Below are positions 1 through 7,029 of a DNA stretch of 8,882 nt, one piece after another. The notes under the pieces are model-generated. The model was not told the origin of the DNA, ran no database searches, and saw nothing but the letters and a program-made list of their open reading frames with translations. This DNA comes from Akkermansia muciniphila (GTDB lineage Bacteria; Verrucomicrobiota; Verrucomicrobiia; Verrucomicrobiales; V1-33). Position 1 is the first letter of the stretch; each line of letters starts with the position of its first letter. A program made the translations under genes and the position numbers. The stretch spans positions 1-8,882 of the forward strand of contig CALQKQ020000128.1 of NCBI GenBank assembly GCA_943331195.2, given 5' to 3'.

Positions 1-74
1 AGGCCAGGGGGCGTAGCGGCGGAGTGAGGATGGCACGGTGGTGCGGCGGGGGCTTTCGGAAAAGGTGCGGGCGA

Positions 75-101
75 CACCGCCATTTTCCAGGTAATTTGCC
101 A
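75..101 (+). repeat. 27-bp direct repeat, copy 1
   Basis: This 27-base block begins CACCGCCATTTTCCAGG and is identical to 372-398. The similarity continues weakly upstream, where both copies are preceded at a short distance by AGGTGC (63-68 and 356-361). It lies on the left side of the large inverted repeat. The pair could be the ends of one mobile unit, or the repeated edges of a family whose units are arranged in series. At 27 bases it would be unusually long for a target-site duplication. Confidence 0.8.
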
Positions 102-142
102 AAGTGGTGCCTCCCCTTCCCAGATCACCTGCATCCATGGAT

Positions 143-353
143 GCCCCAACGGGGCATGGCATAGCAGCCCAGGCAAGTCCCTGGGGTCAGTTTGGCAGCA
201 TACCCGTGCGTTCTGAAGGAACGCCGCAGCGAGGTGGATGGGGCCAACGCGCGCCGCGTGTCGGGATGCGGCGTTCCTTCAGAACGCGGGGATCGGGGGC
301 CTTGGCCTCCCCAGGGCCTTGCCCTGGGCTGGTATGCGCTGCCCCTTTGGGGC
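143..353. repeat. Large imperfect inverted repeat made of nested hairpins
   Basis: The left arm (143-228) and the reverse complement of the right arm (267-353) align along most of their length. The outer ~44 bases match at roughly nine of ten positions with one single-base gap. A 21-base inner block (208-228 against 267-287) matches exactly. The stretch between these blocks in each arm matches poorly. Each arm also folds on itself into three small hairpins: GCCCC/GGGGC at 143-155 and 341-353, CCCAGG/CCTGGG at 168-185 and CCCAGGGC/GCCCTGGG at 310-328, and GCGTTC/GAACGC at 208-224 and 271-287. The centre lies near 248. This architecture resembles REP/BIME-type or MITE-like palindromic elements. 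No transposase is nearby, so the family assignment is inference. Confidence 0.7.
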
Positions 354-371
354 AGAGGTGCTGCCAATTGG

Positions 372-398
372 CACCGCCATTTTCCAGGTAATTTGCCA
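372..398 (+). repeat. 27-bp direct repeat, copy 2
   Basis: This block is an exact match to 75-101. It overlaps the last two bases of a perfect 12-bp palindrome, TGCCAATTGGCA (362-373), and is followed two bases later by the hexanucleotide tract at 401. It is on the right side of the large inverted repeat. Confidence 0.8.
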
Positions 399-400
399 TA

Positions 401-448
401 CTGCTCCTGCTCCTGCTCCGGCTCCTGCCCCTGCCCCAGCGCCCGCGC
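401..448 (+). repeat. Degenerate hexanucleotide tandem tract
   Basis: There are eight consecutive 6-base units: three exact CTGCTC, then CGGCTC, two CTGCCC, CAGCGC and CCGCGC. The tract starts two bases after the second 27-bp direct repeat. It decays from perfect to imperfect going rightward, the usual look of a slippage-prone microsatellite. Confidence 0.65.
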
Positions 449-682
449 CGCCGCCCGCCGCTTTGCTGCAGCGGCGCGTGAAATTGCTTTTCTATCTACC
501 TGCTTGTGGCCTCCCGCGCCGCATCTTGACGCCTGCATCCGCTGCGGGGGAGGAGGTGTTTGGCGGCGCGACCCTTTTTCTTTTTGGGAGACGGCGTTCT
601 CGGTGCCGCCCGCCGCGCTGCACGGAGGACACCGCAAGCCCACGCGACGCCGCGAAGCGACGCCCCTCGGAAGCGGCCGCCT

Positions 683-1144
683 TCAGCGCGCCGCGAGAAA
701 GCGCTCCTCCAAGTCGCGCAGCGTCATCTTGGTGAGATCGGCCTCCTCTTGCGACTTCAAGACGTCGGCTACCGCGCTTGGCAACAGTTCCAAGAGGCGC
801 GGCATGACCCGCTCGGGGGCCACCAGGCGCCAGCGCGGATAACCGGCTTCCTCGACGACTTCGCTGACCCGGGCGGCAATGCGGTGCAGGGCCTTCCGGT
901 TCAATTCATCCTCCAGGTGGTGCTCCTCCCCGAACGACATCCCGGCGCCTCGGCCCAGCGGACCGCTCTGGGTGAACCGCCCCGCCTGGTCGCTTGTGGC
1001 CTCGGTGATCCTCTCCGGCCGGTACTCCCAGGTCCCGCCTTCCTCCTCGTAAAAGTGGGCCTGCTCTAGGGGCAGGTTTCCTGCTTCGCGGAACTTGACC
1101 GTCCGCACCCGCCCTTTATCGCAAATCAGCATCAGCTCTTCCAT
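683..1144 (-). CDS. Host-attachment / baeRF-like small protein
   Basis: This is a 153-residue soluble protein with no signal peptide or membrane segment. It matches the pattern of the 'protein required for attachment to host cells' family, later grouped with bacterial archaeo-eukaryotic release-factor-like (baeRF) proteins. An N-terminal strand (LMLICDKGRVRTV) is followed by a SDQAGRF block near residue 51 and a charged helix near residues 72-98. A LVAPERVMPRLLELLP segment follows near residue 107, and the protein ends with a DLTKMTLRDLEERF element typical of the family C-terminus. The usual family length is about 140-150 residues. The cellular role is poorly defined: the attachment name comes from one study of bacterial adhesion, while the fold suggests ribosome-associated or RNA-related work. 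Met1 (1144) has no Shine-Dalgarno, whereas Met5 (1132) is preceded by GGAAGAG at good spacing and fits the family's start, so translation may begin at 1132. The gene stands alone with its own candidate promoter. Confidence 0.75.
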   Translation of the reverse strand: MEELMLICDKGRVRTVKFREAGNLPLEQAHFYEEEGGTWEYRPERITEATSDQAGRFTQSGPLGRGAGMSFGEEHHLEDELNRKALHRIAARVSEVVEEAGYPRWRLVAPERVMPRLLELLPSAVADVLKSQEEADLTKMTLRDLEERFLAAR

Positions 1145-1162
1145 AGGATTATGTTGGTTTGT

Positions 1163-1195
1163 GGCACCGACTCCTCATCGTAACCGTTCGGTGCC
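1163..1195. promoter_or_regulatory. Inverted repeat over the promoter, possible operator
   Basis: GGCACCGA (1163-1170) and TCGGTGCC (1188-1195) form a perfect 8-bp dyad with a 17-base gap. One arm lies in the -35/-10 spacer and the other at the predicted start point, so a bound repressor would cover the -10 box. A further half-site, GGTGCC, lies at 1206-1211. The alternative is a transcript hairpin in the smc 3' flank, but the 17-base loop and lack of a U-tract make that a poor terminator. Confidence 0.35.
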
Positions 1196-1205
1196 TCCAT
1201 GACAA
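1177..1205 (-). promoter_or_regulatory. Sigma70-like promoter for the baeRF-like gene
   Basis: Read on the minus strand, TTGTCA (1205-1200) is followed after exactly 17 bases by TACGAT (1182-1177). That is five of six matches to the -35 consensus and four of six to the -10. Transcription would start near 1170, about 26 bases before the 1144 start codon. Only sequence resemblance supports this call. Confidence 0.45.
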
Positions 1206-1294
1206 GGTGCCAGGCTCTACAGAACCGCCTAACTTTGCATAAGCGAGCCGCCCCACCAGCCCCGCGCAAGCCCCCTAGCCCGGCTTCGGGTCCT

Positions 1295-4200
1295 TCACGG
1301 GCGTTCCTGGGCGGCGGCGCGCTCGGCGGCGGCTTCGCCTTTGCCGTCGGGGGCGGCGGTGGCCTCGGCGGCTTCGGCGGCGGTGGCTTCGGGGGGGGCG
1401 ACGTATTGGTCGCGGGGCCGCGCGACTTCGGCGCTGAGCTTCATGCCGACGGGTTTGCTGACGCCAAATTCCTCCATGGTGACGCCGTAGAGGACGTCGG
1501 CGCGGCGCATGGTGCGCTTGTTGTGGGTGACGATGACGAATTGGCTTTTCTCGATGAATTTATCGAGCATTTTGAGGAATCGGCCGATGTTGGATTCGTC
1601 GAGGGGGGCGTCGAGTTCGTCGAGGATGCAGAAGGGGCTGGGTTTCACCATATAGATGGAGAAGAGCAAGGCCACGGCGGTCATGGAGCGTTCGCCTCCG
1701 GAGAGGAGGGTGATGCTGGTGGGCTTTTTGCCGGGCGGTTTGGCGATGACTTCGATGCCGGACTCGAGGGGGTCGTCTTCGTTGACGAGGATGAGGTCGG
1801 CTTGGCCGGCGGCACCGAAGAGTTCCTTGAAGGTGTTGCGGAAGTTGTCGCGGACCTGATAGAAGGTATCGGCGAAGCGTTTTTTGGTTTCGGTGTTGAT
1901 GCGCTGAATGACGGCGAGGAGTTCGATTTTGGCCTTGGCGAGGTCGTCGTTTTCGTTTTGGAGGAAATTGTGACGTTCTTCCAATTCCTCATATTCTTGA
2001 ATAGCATCGAGGTTCACCGGCCCCATGGCGTCGAGGCGCTGTTTGAGTTCGGTGACGGTCACTTCCACGAAATCCCAATCCGGGCCGGCCTCTAGCAGGG
2101 CTTCCATTTCGGGATCGAGGCAGATTTCGGGCGCTTCTGGGGTCGGTTCTTCGGCAGCGGAAAATTCGGCGACGGGGGCTCCCTCGGGGTCTGCGGCGGC
2201 GGAATCGGGCGCGGCATGGTCTGAGTCGCGATCGCTGCCGTCAGCGGGTTCTGCGGCGTCGGCGGGCCCTGGGGACAGCGGGGGCGATTTCTCGAAGAGG
2301 GCGCGGCGGTCGGCGCGGCGGCGGGGGAATTGTTGGTTTTGAATGGCGATGAGCAGGGCGTGGAGGTCCTGTTCGAAGGCGGCGAGGTCGAGGCGATAGC
2401 GCTCCAGGGCGTAGGCGGCGAGATTTTCCAGGCGGAGGTTGAGGCGCTCGCTGCGGACTTCTTCGCGGCCGCGCTGTTCGGAGAACTGGGCGATTTCGCG
2501 GCGGATTTCCGAAAGGCCGCGCTCCCGCTGGGTGACCGATTCCATGAGGTCGTTGCGGTCATCCATGCGGGATTCGCCCAACTGGCTGAGCTCTTCTAAC
2601 TGGGAGCGGCCGGAAGCGCACTCTTCGAGGAGGAGTTCGTTTTCGGCGGCGGCGGCCTGGATGCGTTCGCGGTAGGTTTCGATTTCGCGGGAGCGGCGGG
2701 CGATGGTTTCGCTGAGTTCGCGCAGGCGGGAATCCATCGGGGCGCGCTGTTCTTGGAGGGCCTGCTCGGCGCGCTGTTCGACGGCGAGGGCGGTGCGGCG
2801 TTCGTTGAGCCATTCGCTGGCTTCGGCTTCGCTGCGGGCGGCGGAGACGAGCGCGGATTCTAGTTGGACGGAGACTTCTTGGTGGCCTTCGAGTTCTTCT
2901 TGGGCGCGGGCGCTGCGGTGGTGCGCGGCTTCGAGTTTATGGGCGAGGGCGGTTTGGCGCTTGCCCAGTTCGGTTTGCTCCCAGGCGAGGCCCTCGAGTT
3001 TTTGGGCAAATTGCTGACCTTCTCGCGCGATCAGGGTGAGTTGCCCGCTCAAGGTGCTGCTGGCGACGCGCCGGATGTGAACGATCTCGCGTTGTTCGTC
3101 GAGGAGGGCCTTGCGAGAACGCAGGGTATCTTGGCCGGAGAGGTGTTCGGCTTCGAGGGCGCTGAGTTCCACCGCGAGGCGGGCAACCTCGGCGTCGAGG
3201 TCGCTCAATTCCATTTGCCGCTGGAGGATGCTGCCGGCTTTGTCCTTGGAAACGCCGCCGCGGATGGCACCCTCGCTGGAAATGAATTCACCGGAGACGG
3301 TGGCAAAGGCCACTTCGGGGTGGTCGCGCTTGAGGCGCAGCGCCGTGGCCAGATCGGGCACGATCAAGACATTGGCGAGGAGTTGGTGCACCAAGGGGCG
3401 GACGGAGTCGCGCGCTTTGACCTTGTCGAGGGCCCAGGTGATGGCACCCTCGGGCAGGGTGAGCATTTGGGTTTCGCTGCTGTGGCGCAGCAGGTCCTCG
3501 GGGAGGATGACGGCTTCGCCCCATTGGTTTTTGGTCAGGGCGTCGATGATACTTTCGGCCAAAAGGGTATTGGCGACGAGAATCGCGTGGAGGCTCGTAC
3601 CCAGCGACGCTTCGACGGCGGGGATGAAGGCGCGCTCGACTTCTAGGAAGCCGGAGAGGAGGCCCCGCGTGCCCCCCTTGAAAACAGCCGGGTTGTGGAG
3701 GCCTTTAAGGACCGCTTGGGTGCCTTTTTCGAGGCCTTCGCCTTCGGCAAGCAGTTGGCGGAGGACCTGGGCGCGACTGGATCGCTCGCTGTGGAGGCGG
3801 GCGCTGGCTTGGAGGCGCTTGGCGGTGGCGGCCAGTTCGATTTCGGCTTCTTGAAGTTCCCGTTCCCGCTGCGCGTAGAGCCGCTCGTGACCCTCGATTT
3901 CGCCTTGGAGCTGTTCGAATTGCGCCTTGGTTTCCGCCTCCTCGTCGCGTTTGGCGCTGCGTTCTGCCTGGAGTTGGTCGACGTCGCGCTGGAGTTGGGC
4001 TTGGCGGGCCAGGTCGGCGGTTTCTTGGCCTTGGTGGCTGGCGATTTCCGCCTGCGCCGAAATGAGGAGGCCTTCGCAGTGGTGCAGCGCTTGCCGGGCT
4101 TCGCGCAGGCTGAGTTCGATGCGGGAGCGCTCGGCGCGGGCGGCGGCGGTGCGGTGGCTGTGTTCCTCGATTTCGGCGCGCTGCAGACCGAGATTTTCGC

Positions 4201-5248
4201 GGAGGGAAACGAGGGCGTCGTCGGCGGATTTCAAGGCCTCTTCCTGGCTGGTGAGGCGCGAGCGGCTCGAGGAAAGATCGAGGGCATTTTGGGCGATGAG
4301 GGATTCGAGTTCGCGCTGGCGCTCGGTATTGAAGCCGATGCGGCTTTCGGCGGCTTGGACGTGACTTTGGCGCTCGTTGAGTTGGTGGCGCAGGTTGGAG
4401 AGTTGGGTGTCGAGTTCGCGCAATTCGAGGCGATCCGAGGAGACTTGGACCTCGTCGTCGTGGATGCGGGCTTCGAGGTCTGCCTGGCGCTGGCGCAAGC
4501 TGGCGACGCTGGCTTCCAAGGCGGCCTTTTCGGCCTGCATGTCGTGGAAGCGTTTGGAGCTCAGGTGGGAGTCGAGGATGAGGACGTCCTCGTGCAGTTC
4601 TTGGTATTTGCGAGCCTTGGTGGCCTGGCGGTGCATGGAGCCCATTTGGCGCTTCATTTCCACCAGGACATCGGTGACCCGCAGGAGGTTGGCTTCGGTG
4701 TATTCGAGCTTGCGGAGGGCTTCTTTTTTTTCCGCTTTGCTTTTGGTGATCCCGGCCGCCTCCTCGAACACTTGGCGCCGGTCCTCTGGTTTGGCGCTGA
4801 GGAGCATGTCGATTTTCCCCTGCTCCATGATGCTGTAGGCGCTGCGGCCGACGCCCGTATCCATGAACATCTTATTGATGTCCTTGAGGCGGCAGGTGTT
4901 GCCGTTCATCTCGTACTCGCTTTTGCCATCCCGGTAGACGCGCCGGGTGATGCAAATTTCGTTGAAATCGACCCCGAGGCTGGCTTCGCAGTCGGAGAAG
5001 GTCAGGCTCACTTCCGCCATGCTGTGCGGCTTGCGCTTGTCCGTGCCATTGAAAATGACGTCCGCCATCTCGCCGCCGCGGAGGGCTTTGGCGGAGGTTT
5101 CCCCGAGGGCCCAGCGCACCCCGTCCACCACGTTCGATTTACCGCAACCATTGGGGCCCACGATGCCCGTCACCCCCGCATGGAAGTCGATCTTCGTTTT
5201 GTCAGCGAAGGACTTGAATCCATGGAGCTCGAGGCACTTGAGGCGCAT
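1295..5248 (-). CDS. smc: Chromosome segregation ATPase SMC
   Basis: This is the 1317-residue core subunit of bacterial condensin, which works as a dimer with ScpA and ScpB to extrude and organise DNA loops on the nucleoid. The N-terminal head has the SMC opening MRLKCLELHGFKSFADKT, Walker A GPNGCGKS (31-38), the R-loop LRGG (56-59) and the Q-loop MEQGK (141-145). Coiled coil runs over about 170-510. The hinge spans about 515-670 and includes a glycine-rich GAIRGG (660-665). The second coil covers about 675-970. The C-terminal head begins around MGPVNLDAI (1075-1083) and holds the signature LLSGGE (1181-1186), Walker B CILDE with catalytic Glu1211, the D-loop, and the switch histidine in THNK (1241-1244). 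Two parts explain the excess over the usual ~1180 residues: an acidic Pro/Ala-rich insert (about 973-1058) and a ~50-residue Ala/Glu-rich tail after about 1268. All catalytic residues are present. The ATG at 5248 fits the family start exactly, although no Shine-Dalgarno is visible. No scpA or scpB lies in the window. Confidence 0.97.
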   Translation of the reverse strand: MRLKCLELHGFKSFADKTKIDFHAGVTGIVGPNGCGKSNVVDGVRWALGETSAKALRGGEMADVIFNGTDKRKPHSMAEVSLTFSDCEASLGVDFNEICITRRVYRDGKSEYEMNGNTCRLKDINKMFMDTGVGRSAYSIMEQGKIDMLLSAKPEDRRQVFEEAAGITKSKAEKKEALRKLEYTEANLLRVTDVLVEMKRQMGSMHRQATKARKYQELHEDVLILDSHLSSKRFHDMQAEKAALEASVASLRQRQADLEARIHDDEVQVSSDRLELRELDTQLSNLRHQLNERQSHVQAAESRIGFNTERQRELESLIAQNALDLSSSRSRLTSQEEALKSADDALVSLRENLGLQRAEIEEHSHRTAAARAERSRIELSLREARQALHHCEGLLISAQAEIASHQGQETADLARQAQLQRDVDQLQAERSAKRDEEAETKAQFEQLQGEIEGHERLYAQRERELQEAEIELAATAKRLQASARLHSERSSRAQVLRQLLAEGEGLEKGTQAVLKGLHNPAVFKGGTRGLLSGFLEVERAFIPAVEASLGTSLHAILVANTLLAESIIDALTKNQWGEAVILPEDLLRHSSETQMLTLPEGAITWALDKVKARDSVRPLVHQLLANVLIVPDLATALRLKRDHPEVAFATVSGEFISSEGAIRGGVSKDKAGSILQRQMELSDLDAEVARLAVELSALEAEHLSGQDTLRSRKALLDEQREIVHIRRVASSTLSGQLTLIAREGQQFAQKLEGLAWEQTELGKRQTALAHKLEAAHHRSARAQEELEGHQEVSVQLESALVSAARSEAEASEWLNERRTALAVEQRAEQALQEQRAPMDSRLRELSETIARRSREIETYRERIQAAAAENELLLEECASGRSQLEELSQLGESRMDDRNDLMESVTQRERGLSEIRREIAQFSEQRGREEVRSERLNLRLENLAAYALERYRLDLAAFEQDLHALLIAIQNQQFPRRRADRRALFEKSPPLSPGPADAAEPADGSDRDSDHAAPDSAAADPEGAPVAEFSAAEEPTPEAPEICLDPEMEALLEAGPDWDFVEVTVTELKQRLDAMGPVNLDAIQEYEELEERHNFLQNENDDLAKAKIELLAVIQRINTETKKRFADTFYQVRDNFRNTFKELFGAAGQADLILVNEDDPLESGIEVIAKPPGKKPTSITLLSGGERSMTAVALLFSIYMVKPSPFCILDELDAPLDESNIGRFLKMLDKFIEKSQFVIVTHNKRTMRRADVLYGVTMEEFGVSKPVGMKLSAEVARPRDQYVAPPEATAAEAAEATAAPDGKGEAAAERAAAQERP

Positions 5249-5372
5249 AATTGGGATATCTAAGCAAGGGAGAAACCCCAGGTGATTGAGGGCCCCGAAG
5301 CGTTTTCATGCTGTCCGGAAACCCCTTTTCTACAAGGCGTTTCTCCACCGCAGGCCGCGCTCAACCCGCCCC

Positions 5373-5430
5373 CAGGGGCCTCCCCAGGGGGAGGATGCTC
5401 CGGTTGGCGCGCCGCCGGCGGAGGCCCCTG
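5373..5430. terminator. Hairpin between oxidoreductase and smc, possible terminator
   Basis: CAGGGGCCTCC (5373-5383) and GGAGGCCCCTG (5420-5430) are a perfect 11-bp inverted repeat with a 36-base GC-rich loop that contains the palindrome GGCGCGCC (5407-5414). It begins 10 bases past the oxidoreductase stop codon and lies upstream of smc on the same strand. No U-run follows, so it would be a factor-dependent terminator or a 3'-end stabilising structure, not a classical intrinsic terminator. Confidence 0.35.
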
Positions 5431-5439
5431 CCCTCGGCC

Positions 5440-6801
5440 TCAAAACGTGTAGGGAGCCCGGTAAACCCGCGTCAATTGCTCCGGATCAATCCCCTTGCCG
5501 ACCAGTTCATGCCGCAGCGGATCCCACTGGAAGGCGGCGTTGCTCCGGTAAGCGATGGCGATGAGGTGGCACCCAATCGCGGTGCTGCCGCCGGCGATTT
5601 CGTGGGCCACGGGTTGCTGTCGGCTGCGGATGGCGTCCAGGAAGTTAGCGAGGTGGCTGCCGCTCTTGGGCAGGCGGATTTTGGCGTCGCCCAAAAGCTC
5701 GCGCTCCGCCTTGCCATACTGACTCTCCACGCTGACCCGGTCCTCCGATCCGGTCTTTTTGGCGAAACCTTTCCCCCCCAGCACCAATTCAAAGCCCCCC
5801 CGGTCGACCCAAACGTGGCCGTCGCTGCCATAAAAAGTGACCCCGTTCTTCTCCGCCTGCCGCACCACCACGCCATTCGCATAGGTGAGTTCGCAGCCAC
5901 GCAGTGCGGCATTCTTCTTGGCCGCAAAGGCCTCCGCCACCCCGGGAGGCGGCTGAATCGCCACCGGCCCATTGCCATCCATGCCCAGGCCCCACTGCGC
6001 GATGTCCAATTGATGCGCCCCAAAATCGCAAACCCCGCCCCCGCCGTATTCCGCGTATTCGCGCCACGCCGGAAAATGGCCGTGGACGCCGCGGGGCGAG
6101 AGCGCCGAATGATAGGGTGCCACCGGCGCTGGTCCCAGCCAGCGATCCCAATCCAAATCCGGCTCGGCCGCTTCCTCCGGCAGGTCGCGGGGCCGCGCCG
6201 GACCGCCAAAGCCCGCATCCACCCGGCTGATCTTGCCCAAGACCCCATTGAGGGCCAATTCGCAGGCCACCCGAAACTCGCCCATGGACCGCTGCATCGA
6301 CCCCGTCTGCAAAACGCGGCCGTTAGCCTTGACCGCATCCATGACCGCTAGCGCTTCGCTGATATTATGCGTCAGCGGCTTCTCACAATAAACGTCCTTG
6401 CCCGCCCGCAGCGCCGCCACCGTGATGAGCGCGTGCCAGTGGTCCGGCGTGGCGATGCACACCGCATCAATGTCCGGCCTCGCGAGCAACGCCTCATATT
6501 CATTGTAGCTGGCGCAGCCCTTCCACCCTTCCGGCCGATCCTTGCCGTAAAAGGCTTCGACGCGCTGCTGGGCCCCCTCGCGGCGATGCCGATCCACGTC
6601 GCACACCGCCACCACCTGAGCCGTGTTGTCCCCCAAAAACCCGCCCAAAAGTCCTCGACCCTGCGTTCCCATCCCAATGAAGCCCATCGAAATTCGCTGG
6701 GAGGGAGCCGGGTCGGCCGCCCAGACCCGAGACGGCAACACCCATGGGGCGGCCAAAAGCGAAGTGGAGCGGAGGAAACGGCGGCGATTCGAAGTGTTCA
6801 T
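5440..6801 (-). CDS. Tat-exported Gfo/Idh/MocA family oxidoreductase
   Basis: This is a 453-residue NAD(P)-dependent oxidoreductase of the Gfo/Idh/MocA family, most likely acting on a sugar or sugar derivative outside the cytoplasm. The start at 6801 is chosen because a twin-arginine signal follows at once: NRRRFLRS (5-12), then a hydrophobic stretch to about residue 29 ending in VWAA. An in-frame start at 6864 would bury it behind 21 extra residues. The Rossmann motif is GMGTQG (43-48), with an acidic residue at the end of the second strand (CDVD, 67-70). Next come the DHWH segment (120-123) and the hallmark CEKPL (139-143) with Lys141 near the nicotinamide. A GAHQLDIAQW motif (261-270) places His263 and Asp266 at the usual catalytic positions. 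The C-terminal part (SGSHLANFLDAIRSR, then a final WDP...YRAPY) resembles the second C-terminal domain common in Planctomycetota and Verrucomicrobiota members. The substrate cannot be read from sequence. A GH109-type NAD-dependent glycosidase is a less likely alternative. Confidence 0.93.
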   Translation of the reverse strand: MNTSNRRRFLRSTSLLAAPWVLPSRVWAADPAPSQRISMGFIGMGTQGRGLLGGFLGDNTAQVVAVCDVDRHRREGAQQRVEAFYGKDRPEGWKGCASYNEYEALLARPDIDAVCIATPDHWHALITVAALRAGKDVYCEKPLTHNISEALAVMDAVKANGRVLQTGSMQRSMGEFRVACELALNGVLGKISRVDAGFGGPARPRDLPEEAAEPDLDWDRWLGPAPVAPYHSALSPRGVHGHFPAWREYAEYGGGGVCDFGAHQLDIAQWGLGMDGNGPVAIQPPPGVAEAFAAKKNAALRGCELTYANGVVVRQAEKNGVTFYGSDGHVWVDRGGFELVLGGKGFAKKTGSEDRVSVESQYGKAERELLGDAKIRLPKSGSHLANFLDAIRSRQQPVAHEIAGGSTAIGCHLIAIAYRSNAAFQWDPLRHELVGKGIDPEQLTRVYRAPYTF

Positions 6802-7029
6802 AGAAAGCACAAAATAACGGGAGTTCAGCCGCGCGGGAACAAACCCCCCACAGCCTTCCCCCAAGCTATCCAGCGAATCCCCCAGGCGTCAAGACTTGTC
6901 GCCCACCACCCTCCTCGGCCGCCAGCTCGCCTCCACCACCTCGCCCCGCCCCCTGTCCTCCGCCCCCTAGCGATGATCCATTTTGCGATTGCCCACCTCC
7001 TCCTAGCGGGCAAACTCTGCCAGCGTAAA
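6802..7029. other. Divergent intergenic region with pyrimidine-rich tract
   Basis: This 228-base gap separates two divergently transcribed genes and must carry both promoters. The plus strand from about 6841 to 6972 is strongly C/T-rich, so the minus strand carries several G-runs. I could identify only a tentative minus-strand promoter and none for the sigma-factor gene. An ECF-type gene often has a promoter read by its own product, which would not look like a sigma70 site. Confidence 0.5.
6863..6892 (-). promoter_or_regulatory. Candidate promoter for the oxidoreductase
   Basis: On the minus strand TTGACG (6892-6887) matches the -35 consensus at five of six positions. TAGCTT (6868-6863) follows after 18 bases as a weak -10, matching three of six. 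This would leave a leader of about 55 bases before the start codon at 6801. The -35 is convincing and the -10 is not. Confidence 0.25.

Larger units (their letters stand above)
1..682. other. Gene-free repeat-rich region
   Basis: No open frame here looks like a protein. The frames on both strands are short, overlap one another, are rich in Arg, Pro and Ala, and run through palindromic repeats. The region holds a repeat element (about 63-398), a hexanucleotide tract (401-448) and then about 230 bases of GC-rich sequence in which I see no clear signal. Transcription of the minus-strand gene ending at 683 would run into this region. I found no obvious hairpin with a U-tract just beyond its stop, so its terminator is not identified. 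Confidence 0.6.

Noticed and set aside
75..398. The paired 27-bp repeats read as a minimal CRISPR array.
   Set aside because: There are only two copies, 270 bases apart, with palindromic sequence between them and no cas genes.
104..1069. Several overlapping frames on both strands between 104 and 1069.
   Set aside because: They pass through palindromic repeats or run antisense to the baeRF-like gene, and none has protein-like composition or a recognisable motif.
3695..5263. A 522-residue open frame on the plus strand, plus a 298-residue one at 1199-2095, both antisense to smc.
   Set aside because: They lie opposite smc, whose domains and catalytic motifs are complete. Their composition (Phe-, Gly-, Glu-, Ala- and Val-rich without motifs) is what the complement of Ala/Glu/Leu-rich coiled-coil codons in a GC-rich genome produces.
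5249..5372. A dedicated smc promoter.
   Set aside because: I could not find a -35/-10 pair with acceptable spacing upstream of 5248; several partial matches looked no better than chance.
6802..6864. A longer start for the oxidoreductase at 6864.
   Set aside because: The twin-arginine signal starts at residue 6 after the 6801 ATG. Signals of this kind sit at the N-terminus, so the extra 21 residues are unlikely.
6367..7029. In-frame upstream extension of the sigma-factor gene, adding 221 residues.
   Set aside because: It runs antisense through the oxidoreductase and is Arg/Pro/His-rich without domain pattern. The sigma-factor similarity begins only after 7030.
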